DNA of 51,490 nucleotides from Collinsella sp. Lineage in GTDB: Bacteria; Actinomycetota; Coriobacteriia; Coriobacteriales; Coriobacteriaceae. The position numbers and the translations under genes are program-made. This document shows, piece by piece, positions 35,834 through 43,736 of the stretch. The DNA lies in assembly GCA_018368345.1 (NCBI GenBank), contig JAGZEK010000016.1:1-51490 (forward strand). The letters are read 5' to 3'. The notes beneath the pieces are model-generated. The model was not told the origin of the DNA. It saw nothing but the letters and a program-made list of their open reading frames with translations, and did no database searches. Position 1 is the stretch's first letter. Every line of letters starts with the position of its first letter.

Positions 35834-36673
35834 ATGGCGATCTATGTGACATCTGATGCTCACGGGCACGTGCGTGCGCTTGACGAGGCCCTGTCTAAGA
35901 TTTCGCTGGCGTCCGACGACAGGCTGTACGTGCTGGGCGACATGATCGATCGCGGGCCCGATCCGGTCGGCGTTATTAAGCTCGTGCGCTCGCTGCCCAA
36001 CGCCCGCGTGCTCAAGGGCAATCACGAGCAGATCATGCTCGATGCCATCATTGGCCAGGATCCGCTCGATGCCGAGACCTGGGATATCAACGGTGGCTGG
36101 ACGACGCGCGAGCAGCTCAACGACATGGAATTTGACGCATACGAGGAGCTCGTGCGATGGATGGCCGCGCTGCCGCTCTACGCGGTGGCCGAGACCGAGG
36201 AGCGCCCGTATCTGCTGGTACATGCTGGAATCGAGATGAAGGCGGCGCGCGCGTTTTTGCTTGAGCATGGCGTCGATTGTGCCGATGGCGTTGGAGCGGT
36301 GGGTGCCGATCGCGAGCTGCTGCAGCAGATGCTCGCGGTGCAGTCGGCCGATGACCTGCTGTGGATTCGTCACGGCTATTGGGATGCGCCGACCGGGCTG
36401 CTTTCTGCCGAGGGCAAGGGTCCGGTCGTGGTGAGCGGTCACACGCCAACGGTGTCGCTCGGGCGTTATTGCGAGGTCGGTGGTCTTGCGGGGCTCGATG
36501 AGGAGTCGGGCCGCGGGCAGATCGTGCGCCTGGGCGGCGAGGATGCCGCCGGTGTGCCCGATCGCATCGACATCGACTGCGCTGCCGCCACCGGCTCCGA
36601 GTTCGGTCGCGTGGGCATCCTGCGGCTCGATGATGGGGCGGAGTTCTACGCGAATATTCGCCCCGGGGAATAA
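35834..36673 (+). CDS. Metallophosphatase, serine/threonine phosphatase-like
   Basis: A 279-residue calcineurin-like phosphatase. The two-metal motifs are complete: SDAHGH, LGDMIDRGPDPVG, LKGNHEQIML and VVSGHTPT, with a late His-bearing loop. The nearest named relatives are PrpA/PrpE-type protein or Ap4A-type phosphatases; the substrate cannot be told. It has its own promoter and a GAGAGG ribosome site. A CCGCCGTTC/GAACGGCGG hairpin (36681-36702) follows. Confidence 0.88.
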   Translation: MAIYVTSDAHGHVRALDEALSKISLASDDRLYVLGDMIDRGPDPVGVIKLVRSLPNARVLKGNHEQIMLDAIIGQDPLDAETWDINGGWTTREQLNDMEFDAYEELVRWMAALPLYAVAETEERPYLLVHAGIEMKAARAFLLEHGVDCADGVGAVGADRELLQQMLAVQSADDLLWIRHGYWDAPTGLLSAEGKGPVVVSGHTPTVSLGRYCEVGGLAGLDEESGRGQIVRLGGEDAAGVPDRIDIDCAAATGSEFGRVGILRLDDGAEFYANIRPGE

Positions 36674-36680
36674 CTTTGTT

Positions 36681-36868
36681 CCGCCGTTCTACCGAACGGC
36701 GGCCACGTTGATGCTGCGCAGCCCCGAAGCACCCCATCTTGTCGCTCAAACCGTCGTTCGCGTACGGAAGTACGCGTCGCTCCTCTTTCGCGCCAACCTG
36801 GGGCACTTTGAGACTGCTCGCTGTCGGTGCCAAAACATCGACGTTTCTTTTCTTCAAATTGATTCGAA
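36681..36868. repeat. Hairpin plus a divergent relative of the two-stem element
   Basis: A perfect 9-bp hairpin at 36681-36702 (CCGCCGTTC, GAACGGCGG) opens the region. Then come strings resembling the two-stem element and its tail: GATGCTGCGCAG, CTTGTCGCTC and GCTCGCTGTC followed by AAACATCGACGTTT. The stems are largely degraded. No gene is seen. Confidence 0.4.
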
Positions 36869-38443
36869 TTAGGCGCCGTACGGGTTGCGGTCGCGTTCTA
36901 TGCGCTGGCGAATGTGGGCGTATTCGACAATCAACAGCACCAGGAGTAGGGCCATGATGGCTAGGTAGCTCACCACAGCGCCCATCAGACCCAGTAGCTT
37001 AATCAGGATCACCGGCAGCACCACGCTTACGGCGAAGCAGATCAGGTAGATCTTGGTGACGTCTCCAGCGTGGCGCAGCACCGTGATAATGGCGTAGATA
37101 AAATCGATGGCCGCGGTTACGCCGCCGGCGACGACCATCAGCAGCGCCAGCGTACGGTAGCGTTCAAAGCTGAGGCCGTACATAAAGCTCATGAGGGGAA
37201 TACCGGGACCTGCCATAAATGCGGCGCACACGCCGGTGATGACCACGATCAGCGCCATAACGGCAACAATAATCAGGTCAAAGCGACGACGCTTGCGAGG
37301 ATTAGCCCAAATGCTCGACAAGCGCAGGAGCTGCGGTTTATAGATAAATCCAATGCTCAGCAAAATAGCCTGCGCCGGAAAGAACAGGGCATTAAAGTAC
37401 AGCTGATATTTGTATGCCAGCGTGCCTTCCATCACAAACTTGGGCATGCTCTCAATAAGGTTGAACAGGAACAGTGCACCAAAGAGCGGGGCGCACTGGA
37501 CAAACAGGTGGCCGACCTCGCGCAGGCTCACGTGGCGCGATTTTTCGGTCTCGAGCAGGGCGAGCGGCGCGGTGACCAGCACGAGTGAGGCGATCGCGGC
37601 GACGCCCATGGCCATGGCGGCGATGGGCATGCTGCGCGTAAGGAACAGCGCCAAGCTAAAGACCGCGATGACGCCGACGGAGCGCAGCGTTTGGCTCATG
37701 CCGGCCAGGTAGAGCTTGTCGGCCTGCTGCAGGCGGCCTTCGTATACGTCGGCGATGCCGTCGATCACCTTATAGAGGTAGACGCCCAGGCCGATCGTGG
37801 CCATCTGCGCATCGTAGCCGCGGGCGCTGCTGTATACCAGGCCGCATGCCAGCGCGAGCGCTCCGCAGAGCCAGCGGTTGAGCTGGTAGGAGGCAAAGGA
37901 GGTTTTTTCGTCGATGTCCGAGACCTGAAAGTTGCGCACGCCGTAGTTGCACGCGATCATGATGAGCGTGCCGGTGACAAAGGCGATGGAGAACTTACCG
38001 GCTTCCTCGGCGCCCACAAGCTGCGTGGACACAATGGTGAGCAGGGGGAACGCGAAACCCCATACGGCGGTGCCTAGGGTATTCCAAAGGTAGTCGCGAC
38101 GGGTGGCGTGATCTTCGTACTCGGCTTCCTGCGTGGAGAAGCCGCCGCCGTAGACAGCGCCGAGCAGGCGGTTCCACCAGGCATTGACCATGCGGTGGAT
38201 GGGGCCGGGTTGGCGATCGCGCTCGCGGCGACGGCGCGTGGCCTGGCTGCTGTCGGGGCCGCCAGCGTTACGCTGGCTTAGCTCTTGGATTCGTGCGAGC
38301 TCCTCGGCGGTGTGCGATGCGGGGAACAGGCCGTTCTCGATGCGTCCGCCCTGTCCGTGCGCCCCGGCCGATATGGTGGGGTCGGTGACGCCGTTGCGGC
38401 GGGCGATGGTGCGGCGGATGCTATCGAGGGGCGTTATGCTCAA
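36869..38443 (-). CDS. Wzx/MurJ-like polysaccharide flippase (MOP superfamily)
   Basis: A 524-residue membrane protein with about 12-14 predicted helices beginning near residue 118 (YLWNTLGTAVWGFAFPLLTI). The layout fits the oligosaccharide flippase group that moves lipid-linked glycans across the membrane. The unusual part is an approximately 115-residue N-terminal hydrophilic tail rich in Arg, Ser and Gly (TRRRRERDRQPG), which is predicted cytoplasmic. No glycosyltransferase genes flank it, so the substrate is unknown. It lies convergent to the metallophosphatase gene. Confidence 0.8.
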   Translation of the reverse strand: MSITPLDSIRRTIARRNGVTDPTISAGAHGQGGRIENGLFPASHTAEELARIQELSQRNAGGPDSSQATRRRRERDRQPGPIHRMVNAWWNRLLGAVYGGGFSTQEAEYEDHATRRDYLWNTLGTAVWGFAFPLLTIVSTQLVGAEEAGKFSIAFVTGTLIMIACNYGVRNFQVSDIDEKTSFASYQLNRWLCGALALACGLVYSSARGYDAQMATIGLGVYLYKVIDGIADVYEGRLQQADKLYLAGMSQTLRSVGVIAVFSLALFLTRSMPIAAMAMGVAAIASLVLVTAPLALLETEKSRHVSLREVGHLFVQCAPLFGALFLFNLIESMPKFVMEGTLAYKYQLYFNALFFPAQAILLSIGFIYKPQLLRLSSIWANPRKRRRFDLIIVAVMALIVVITGVCAAFMAGPGIPLMSFMYGLSFERYRTLALLMVVAGGVTAAIDFIYAIITVLRHAGDVTKIYLICFAVSVVLPVILIKLLGLMGAVVSYLAIMALLLVLLIVEYAHIRQRIERDRNPYGA

Positions 38444-38547
38444 GACGATTCCTTTCTATTGCTGCGCTCTAGTATAGACGCGACGGTGTTCGTTCGTGTT
38501 TTTGAACAGGTTGTTCGATAATTTCGGCGGCGCCATTCAGTAGACGG

Positions 38548-38610
38548 CATTTGGGGACGTTCCTTATGTGCCGGCACTTTGGGAACGTCCCTAAGTGCCG
38601 GCATCCGGGG
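38548..38610. repeat. Tandem GGGACGTTCC/TGCCGGCA repeat
   Basis: Two direct units of about 26 bp, each with a GGGA-CGT-CC core and ending in GTGCCGGCA. The cores and the GCC-GGC parts can also pair across units in an interleaved, pseudoknot-like order. It lies in the 350-bp gap between the flippase and pckA. The rest of 38444-38794 holds only related short fragments and the pckA ribosome site. Confidence 0.6.
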
Positions 38611-38794
38611 TCGCTCCTTGGTTGTTGCCTGTTCAAGAGTGTCCCTAACGACTAGGCCGCTTGCGTGCGATTTTTGACCGTTGGGCGGGCGCTTCGCCGT
38701 TGCCGCAAAAACGTTTTTGCATATCGGGTACAACGGGCTTTACGTGAGTAAAGTGCGCGCCTCGTCCACGTGTCGCGCTTTTAAAGGAGGCCCC

Positions 38795-40465
38795 ATGCCA
38801 GGTGTTACCCCTGCAGAAGTTCTGTCCAACTTTGGCATTACGCTGGTCGAAGATCCTGCCGAGAACCAGCCCCGCCTGCTGGTCGACCTGCCGGCAGCCG
38901 AGCTCGTCGAGCACGCCATCCGTCGCAACGAAGGTCGTATGGCCTCCAACGGCGCGCTGGTGATCGAGACGGGGGAGCGCACTGGCCGCTCGCCTAATGA
39001 CCGCTTTATCGTTGACACCCCCGATGTTCACGACAAGATTGCCTGGGGTGCCGTCAACCGCCCGCTGTCTGTCGAGAGCTACGAGGCCATCAAGGCCGGC
39101 ATCGTCGACTATCTCAACGAGCGCGACGTGTTCGTCACTCGCGGTATGGCCGGTGCCGACCGCAACCATACGCGTCGTCTGCTTGTCGCCTGCGAGCGTG
39201 CCAGCCAGGCGCTCTTTATTAAGCAGATGCTCGCCCGCCCGCTTGCCCGTGAAATCGCACGCACCGGCGAGCCGGACTTCTGCGTGCTCGCCGCGCCGGG
39301 CTACCAGTGCGATCCCGCCATCAAGGGCCTCAACTCCAGCGCCGCCGTGGTCATTAACTTCCAGGAGCGCGTGATCCTGGTCGCCGGCACCGGTTACTCC
39401 GGCGAGATCAAAAAGTCCATCTTCAGCGTCATGAACTACCTGCTGCCCGTCGAGGATGACGTGCTGCCCATGCATTGCTCAGCTAGCATGGACCCCGTCA
39501 CGCACGAGACCGCTGTGTTCTTTGGCCTGTCCGGCACCGGCAAGACCACGCTTTCGGCCAACCCCACGCGCCTGCTGATCGGCGACGACGAGCACGGTTG
39601 GTCCGACATGGGCATCTTCAATATCGAGGGCGGCTGCTATGCCAAGTGCGAGGGCCTGGATGCCTTCCACGAGCCCGAGATCTTCAACGCCGTCCGCTTT
39701 GGCGCCATCTGCGAAAACGTGGTGCTCGACGAGAACCGTAAGCCCAACTACGACGACGTCTCGATCACGCATAACACGCGCGTGGCCTACCCCGTGGAGC
39801 ACATTCCTAACGCGTGGACCAAGGGCATGGGCACCACCCCGAGCGTCGTGCTCTTCCTGACCTGCGACGCCTTTGGTGCGCTGCCGCCCATCTCGCGCCT
39901 GACGGCCGACGCCGCCATGTACCACTTTGTGACGGGCTTTACGGCCAAGATTCCCGGCACCGAGGTCGGCGTCACCGAGCCCACGCCCACGTTCTCCTCG
40001 CTGTTCGGCGAGCCGTTTATGCCGCTCGACCCCATGGTCTACGCCAAAATGCTCGGCGAGCGCATCGCCGACGGCCGCACGCGCGTCTACCTGGTCAACA
40101 CCGGCTGGATCGGCGGCGGCTACGGCGTGGGGCATCGCATTGAGCTTGCCTACACGCGCTCCCTGGTCGCGCGCGCCCTCGACGGCACCATCGAGGACAG
40201 CGAGTTCGTGCACGACGACATCTTTAACGTCGACATTCCCACCACGTGCCACGGCGTGCCCGACGGCATCCTGGTGCCGCGTCAGTACTGGCAAAGCACC
40301 GCGCGCTACGACGAGGCCGCGCACAACCTGGCTGTGATGTTCGAGGAGAACTTTGAGAAGAAGTATTCGCACCTGCCTGAGTCCGTAAAGGCCGCCGGTC
40401 CGCACGCCCAGGTGCCTGCCGAAGCCCGTCACCGCGGCCGCGGCTTGCTGGGACTTCGCCTGTAG
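38795..40465 (+). CDS. pckA: Phosphoenolpyruvate carboxykinase (ATP)
   Basis: A 556-residue enzyme interconverting oxaloacetate plus ATP with PEP plus CO2 and ADP. The ATP-type P-loop is FFGLSGTGKTTLS, and the second metal/phosphate motif is LIGDDEHGWSD. The ligands in GRSPNDRF and MHCSAS are also present. In fermenting gut bacteria it usually runs toward oxaloacetate, feeding succinate or recovering ATP. The ATG at 38795 has AAAGGAGG. It is single, followed by a CCACCACAAAGG palindrome. Confidence 0.97.
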   Translation: MPGVTPAEVLSNFGITLVEDPAENQPRLLVDLPAAELVEHAIRRNEGRMASNGALVIETGERTGRSPNDRFIVDTPDVHDKIAWGAVNRPLSVESYEAIKAGIVDYLNERDVFVTRGMAGADRNHTRRLLVACERASQALFIKQMLARPLAREIARTGEPDFCVLAAPGYQCDPAIKGLNSSAAVVINFQERVILVAGTGYSGEIKKSIFSVMNYLLPVEDDVLPMHCSASMDPVTHETAVFFGLSGTGKTTLSANPTRLLIGDDEHGWSDMGIFNIEGGCYAKCEGLDAFHEPEIFNAVRFGAICENVVLDENRKPNYDDVSITHNTRVAYPVEHIPNAWTKGMGTTPSVVLFLTCDAFGALPPISRLTADAAMYHFVTGFTAKIPGTEVGVTEPTPTFSSLFGEPFMPLDPMVYAKMLGERIADGRTRVYLVNTGWIGGGYGVGHRIELAYTRSLVARALDGTIEDSEFVHDDIFNVDIPTTCHGVPDGILVPRQYWQSTARYDEAAHNLAVMFEENFEKKYSHLPESVKAAGPHAQVPAEARHRGRGLLGLRL

Positions 40466-40480
40466 CATTGCCGCGAGTCC

Positions 40481-40520
40481 AAAACCACCGCAAAGGGGAC
40501 AGGCACCTTTGTGGTGGTTT
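40481..40520. repeat. CCACCACAAAGG palindrome, copy 3 (inverted loop)
   Basis: Arms AAAACCACCGCAAAGG / CCTTTGTGGTGGTTT with one mismatch. The loop reads GGACAGGCA, the reverse complement of that in copies 1, 2, 4 and 6. Confidence 0.85.
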
Positions 40521-40547
40521 GCTCGCATGGGCGACTCGGGTTACAAT
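40519..40547 (+). promoter_or_regulatory. Promoter of the B3/B4-domain gene
   Basis: TTGCTC (40519-40524), 17 nt, TACAAT (40542-40547). The -35 begins inside the end of the preceding palindrome. Predicted start near 40553 gives a leader of about 140 nt. Confidence 0.65.
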
Positions 40548-40561
40548 ACGCCTGACATATC

Positions 40562-40651
40562 GTCCCCTTCTCCGGATGGGGACAGCGTAAGCGCTCTTGT
40601 GGCGGCACCGTAGGACTTTGAAGGTGGCCATCGTAAGGGCGCTTTTTGTTT
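40562..40651 (+). promoter_or_regulatory. Structured leader with probable attenuator
   Basis: A 5' hairpin GTCCCC / TGGGGAC (40562-40583) is followed by a long hairpin at 40590-40643: AGCGCTCTT with AAGGGCGCT, then TGGC with GCCA, then CACC with GGTG, and an apical loop, with TTTTTGTTT after it. This is an intrinsic-terminator shape inside the leader. A third hairpin GGCGT...ACGCC lies near the ribosome site. It does not match any riboswitch class I know. Confidence 0.55.
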
Positions 40652-40691
40652 AGGCGTCCGGGCTCGGGCGCACGCCATGAAGGGAGAGCAC

Positions 40692-41411
40692 ATGAAGAGT
40701 TTCGTTGCCGAGGATTCGTTTTGGGAGTTGTTTCCGCAAGCGGCTATCGGTGTTGTGGTCGTAAAGGGCATGAAGCCCGCGGCGCAGATTTCCCAAGAGG
40801 ACGTTGACGCGATTGCGGCGTTGCTCGACCGCGCCAACATCGATGCGGAGCGCCATCTGTCGAGCGATACCATCAGCGAAAATGCGCCGGTCAAGGCATG
40901 GCGCGAGGCCTATCGCAAGTTCAAGACCAAGAAGGGTGCGCGGTGCTCCATCGAGAACCTGCTCAAGCGCGTGCTCAAAGGCAAGCCGGTCGGCCACATC
41001 ACGCCGGCGGTGGACATCTACAATACAGTTTCGCTGACCTACGCGCTGCCCGTGGGCGGTGAGGATCTGCATGCTATTGAGGGTAATTTGCGCCTGACGG
41101 TGACCGACGGCGGCGACGCGTTCCTGCCGCTTGGTGAGGAGACGGACGATCCAACGCTGCCCGGCGAGCTTGCCTATATCGACGACGCGGGTGCCGTGTG
41201 CCGTTGCTGGAACTGGCGCGACGGCGTTCGCACGGCGCTGTCCGACGATTCGGCCGATGCGTTCCTGGCGATTGAGTGTGTGGAGCCCGAGCGGATGGGG
41301 GATTGCCAGGCTGCAATCGATCGCCTCGCCGAGTTGCTTGAGTGTTATCTTGGAGCAACGGTTGTCGCCAAGACCCTTGTGACGCGCGACAATCCTTGTG
41401 TGGAGCTGTAG
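40692..41411 (+). CDS. B3/B4 tRNA-binding-domain protein
   Basis: A 239-residue free-standing B3/B4 domain (COG3382 type), the fold used by phenylalanyl-tRNA synthetase beta for editing mis-charged tRNA-Phe. Typical motifs are WREAYRKFKTKKGARCSIENLL and GHITPAVDIYNTVSL. It probably binds amino acid or tRNA, and trans-editing is a plausible but unproven role. The ATG at 40692 follows AAGGGAGAG; another ATG is at 40677. The gene sits behind a structured leader with a terminator-like hairpin. Confidence 0.85.
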   Translation: MKSFVAEDSFWELFPQAAIGVVVVKGMKPAAQISQEDVDAIAALLDRANIDAERHLSSDTISENAPVKAWREAYRKFKTKKGARCSIENLLKRVLKGKPVGHITPAVDIYNTVSLTYALPVGGEDLHAIEGNLRLTVTDGGDAFLPLGEETDDPTLPGELAYIDDAGAVCRCWNWRDGVRTALSDDSADAFLAIECVEPERMGDCQAAIDRLAELLECYLGATVVAKTLVTRDNPCVEL

Positions 41412-41436
41412 CGACGCCCGCGGCCCACATTCGTCG

Positions 41437-41477
41437 AAAACCACCACAAAGGTGCCTGTCCCCTTTGTGGTGGTTTT
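41437..41477. repeat. CCACCACAAAGG palindrome, copy 4
   Basis: Perfect 16-bp arms and a TGCCTGTC-type loop; spacing and sequence are identical to copy 1. It lies 25 nt after the B3/B4 gene. Confidence 0.87.
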
Positions 41478-41581
41478 TATGTTGATGGGTTAACAAATGA
41501 AGTATCTGGGTACGGGGGTCGCCCAGTGCCGCTAAGATGTTTACCCGTTAGCATCATGCAAGCGAAAGGCGGTCGTCTCTC

Positions 41582-42031
41582 ATGCAGCAGAACGACGAGA
41601 CACGTTTTGAGGATTTTGTCGGACTGATCAGCGGACTCTACAAGGAGATTCAGCGCATCAAGACGTCCGAGGGCGCAAGACTGGGCCTCAAGGGTTCCGA
41701 CGTCATGTGCCTGTATTATCTTGAGCGCAGCAAGGATGGCCTGACCGGTGCCGACCTTGCCCGCATGGCCGGCGTGACCCGTGCCGCCGTTTCGCGTACG
41801 CTAGCTCACCTGGAGGAGGGTGGCTACGTCGAGGTCGACGATTCGGGCGATGCCGCCGTCAAGTACCGTGCCCCGGTGCGCCTGACCGCCCTGGGCGGCG
41901 AGAGCATGAGCGAGGCCGATCGCATCATTCGCGAAGTGCTCGATACCACCGGTAAAGCTATGGGTGTGGAGCAGCGCGAGCAGATGTATACGTCGCTGCG
42001 CACGATTCTCAACACCCTGCGCGAGCTGTAG
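41582..42031 (+). CDS. MarR family transcriptional regulator
   Basis: A 149-residue winged-helix regulator. The recognition helix is GVTRAAVSRTLAHLEEGGYV, and the wing follows (DAAVKYRAPVRLTALG). Members repress or activate efflux, stress or catabolic genes in response to small phenolics and other ligands. The DegV gene starts 119 nt downstream and may be its target or cotranscribed, which is inference. A GAAAGG site precedes the ATG. Confidence 0.88.
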   Translation: MQQNDETRFEDFVGLISGLYKEIQRIKTSEGARLGLKGSDVMCLYYLERSKDGLTGADLARMAGVTRAAVSRTLAHLEEGGYVEVDDSGDAAVKYRAPVRLTALGGESMSEADRIIREVLDTTGKAMGVEQREQMYTSLRTILNTLREL

Positions 42032-42150
42032 AGCCGCCAAGGCTTTTGCTTCCAATTAACAACTGCATAGTCCTGTTTGAGCGCGCATACCGTGCCGGGG
42101 CCTTGCTGTCAAAATTCCCTGCGCGGGACCTGCGCAAGAAAGGATTCGCT

Positions 42151-43005
42151 ATGTCCGTCCGCATTATTACCGATTCCGCGAGCGATATGTCGCCGGCGGA
42201 GCACCCGGCACTGGACGTTTTGCCGCTGTCCGTCACCTTTGGCACCGATGTGTACATGGATGGCGTCGATATCGATCACCAGCGCTTTTACGAGATGCTC
42301 GTGGAACGCGATGAGCTGCCCAAGACCGGCCAGGTCAACCCGTACGCGTTTTCGCAGGCGATTGCCAAGGTTCGTGAAGCCGGCGATGAGGCTGTGATAA
42401 TTACCGTGGGCGCTAAGCTCTCGGGCACCAACCAGAGTGCTCGTACGGCACTTGCCGAGGCGCCGGGCGGCGACATGTTCGTCGTGGACAGCAATAACGT
42501 GACCTTGGGCGAGCGCGTGCTGGTCGAGTATGCGCTGCGCCTGGTGGACGAGGGCCAGGGCGCGGCTCAGGTTGCGGCGGCTGTCGAGGCCGTGCGCGAC
42601 CGCGTGGTCGTCATCGGCCTGCTCGAGACGCTGGAGTACCTGGTGCGCGGCGGTCGCCTGTCTGCTGCGGCCGGTGCCGTGGGTACGCTGCTCAACGTAA
42701 AGCCCGTGGTGGCTGCCGAGGATGGCCTGATTGTGCAGCTGGGCAAGGCGCGCGGTTCCAAAAACGGCCGCAACCTGCTCAACCAGAAGGTCGAGAAGGC
42801 GGGCGGCGTCGACTTCTCCATGCCGCTGGCGCTCGGCTACACGGGTCTTTCGGACGCCGTGCTCAAGAAGTATATCGAGGACAGCGCGGCACTGTGGGCT
42901 GGCCACACCGAGGGCGAACTGCCCGTTCACACCATCGGCGCCACCATCGGCACCCATGTAGGCCCCGGCGCCGTAGCCGTAGCCTTCTTCCAGCCCGTTA
43001 ACTAG
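42151..43005 (+). CDS. DegV family fatty-acid-binding protein
   Basis: A 284-residue FakB-like lipid-binding protein, paralogue of the one at 6452-7312. The N-terminal RIITDSASDMS and the TGQVNP segment mark the family. The central VVVIGLLETLEYLVRGGRLS and the basic KARGSKNGRN support a full-length, intact protein. AAGAAAGGA lies 6 nt before the ATG at 42151. The ends of this gene and the next are separated by a palindrome. Confidence 0.9.
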   Translation: MSVRIITDSASDMSPAEHPALDVLPLSVTFGTDVYMDGVDIDHQRFYEMLVERDELPKTGQVNPYAFSQAIAKVREAGDEAVIITVGAKLSGTNQSARTALAEAPGGDMFVVDSNNVTLGERVLVEYALRLVDEGQGAAQVAAAVEAVRDRVVVIGLLETLEYLVRGGRLSAAAGAVGTLLNVKPVVAAEDGLIVQLGKARGSKNGRNLLNQKVEKAGGVDFSMPLALGYTGLSDAVLKKYIEDSAALWAGHTEGELPVHTIGATIGTHVGPGAVAVAFFQPVN

Positions 43006-43015
43006 CCCACCTGCC

Positions 43016-43055
43016 AAAACCACCACAAAGGGGACGGGCACCTTTGTGGTGGTTT
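43016..43055. repeat. CCACCACAAAGG palindrome, copy 5 (inverted loop)
   Basis: Arms AAAACCACCACAAAGG / CCTTTGTGGTGGTTT around the loop GGACGGGCA, reversed relative to copies 1, 2, 4 and 6. It sits 30 nt before the MGMT start. Confidence 0.85.
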
Positions 43056-43084
43056 ATGCTATTCCGGGTGGAAGGGAGCGAGCA

Positions 43085-43405
43085 ATGGCGTCTGAGGGCT
43101 TTTTTGAGCGGGTATACGAGGTGGTCGAGCAGATCCCTGAGGGGATGGTCGCCACGTACGGGCAGGTGGCGCTGCTCGCCGGTCGTCCGCGCAGCGCGCG
43201 CTACGTGGGCTATGCGCTGCACAGCAATCCGCGCCCCGGCCAGATTCCCTGCCATCGCGTGGTGTTTGCCGATGGCCGCATTTGCGAGGGCTTTGCGTTT
43301 GGCGGCCCCGATGCTCAGCGTGAGCTTCTGCTGGGGGAGGGAGTGACATTTGCCGACCCCATGCACGTCGACCTTGCTGTCTGCCGCTGGCCGGCGGGGC
43401 TTTAG
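43085..43405 (+). CDS. Minimal MGMT-family DNA alkyltransferase-like protein
   Basis: A 106-residue protein corresponding only to the C-terminal DNA-binding/catalytic domain of O6-alkylguanine-DNA alkyltransferase. The active-site motif is IPCHRVV, with the methyl-accepting Cys retained, unlike alkyltransferase-like proteins that carry Trp there. The recognition-helix region is TYGQVALLAGRPRSARYVGY with the arginine finger. It could be a true small transferase or a damage sensor. The start at 43085 follows GGAAGGGAG. Confidence 0.88.
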   Translation: MASEGFFERVYEVVEQIPEGMVATYGQVALLAGRPRSARYVGYALHSNPRPGQIPCHRVVFADGRICEGFAFGGPDAQRELLLGEGVTFADPMHVDLAVCRWPAGL

Positions 43406-43421
43406 CGGCTCGACCGTGGCC

Positions 43422-43462
43422 AAAACCACCACAAAGGTGCCTGTCCCCTTTGTGGTGGTTTT
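43422..43462. repeat. CCACCACAAAGG palindrome, copy 6
   Basis: Perfect 16-bp arms, TGCCTGTC loop. It ends where the orphan promoter (TTGACA at 43461) begins. Confidence 0.87.
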
Positions 43463-43538
43463 GACAGGTTTACCGTGGTTAACTTATGGAGAAGGTGTGG
43501 CGGCGTAGGTTGACGCTACAAAGTAAACCACGGTGAAC
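43461..43538 (+). promoter_or_regulatory. Orphan promoter with 18-bp inverted repeat
   Basis: TTGACA (43461-43466), 17 nt, TTATGG (43484-43489). The spacer is the left arm (43468-43485) of an inverted repeat whose right arm is 43521-43538, matching at 16 of 18 positions. No recognisable gene follows on this strand before the strong hairpin at 43643. The arm motif GTGGTTAACTT resembles the DtxR-type operator motif CACGGCTAACTT. Confidence 0.5.
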
Positions 43539-43642
43539 TATATTGGTTTCAGCAACGGAGCAGGCAATAGGCGATGAAAAAGCCTGCCCTGTTGAGTTTG
43601 ATTCGCATCCCTCCCCTCTGTGCGATTCAACGGTGTACTTCG

Positions 43643-43684
43643 GGAACAGGCCCGCTGGCAACTATCTGCCAGCGGGCCTGTTCC
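43643..43684. terminator. Strong 18-bp hairpin downstream of trpS
   Basis: Perfect arms GGAACAGGCCCGCTGGCA / TGCCAGCGGGCCTGTTCC with a 6-nt loop. A T-rich tail (CTGTTTC) exists only on the plus strand, so it may end the orphan plus-strand transcript as well as trpS. Confidence 0.75.
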
Positions 43685-43736
43685 TGTTTCGGTGAGGATT
43701 CAGCCTCACCGTCTATGTTGTGCGAAGGCGCTTTGC

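Noticed and set aside
40600..40640. T-box-like strings (GGCGGCACCG, AAGGTGGCC) in the B3/B4 leader
   Set aside because: The leader is only about 140 nt, with no stem I or specifier loop, and the string departs from the T-box consensus.
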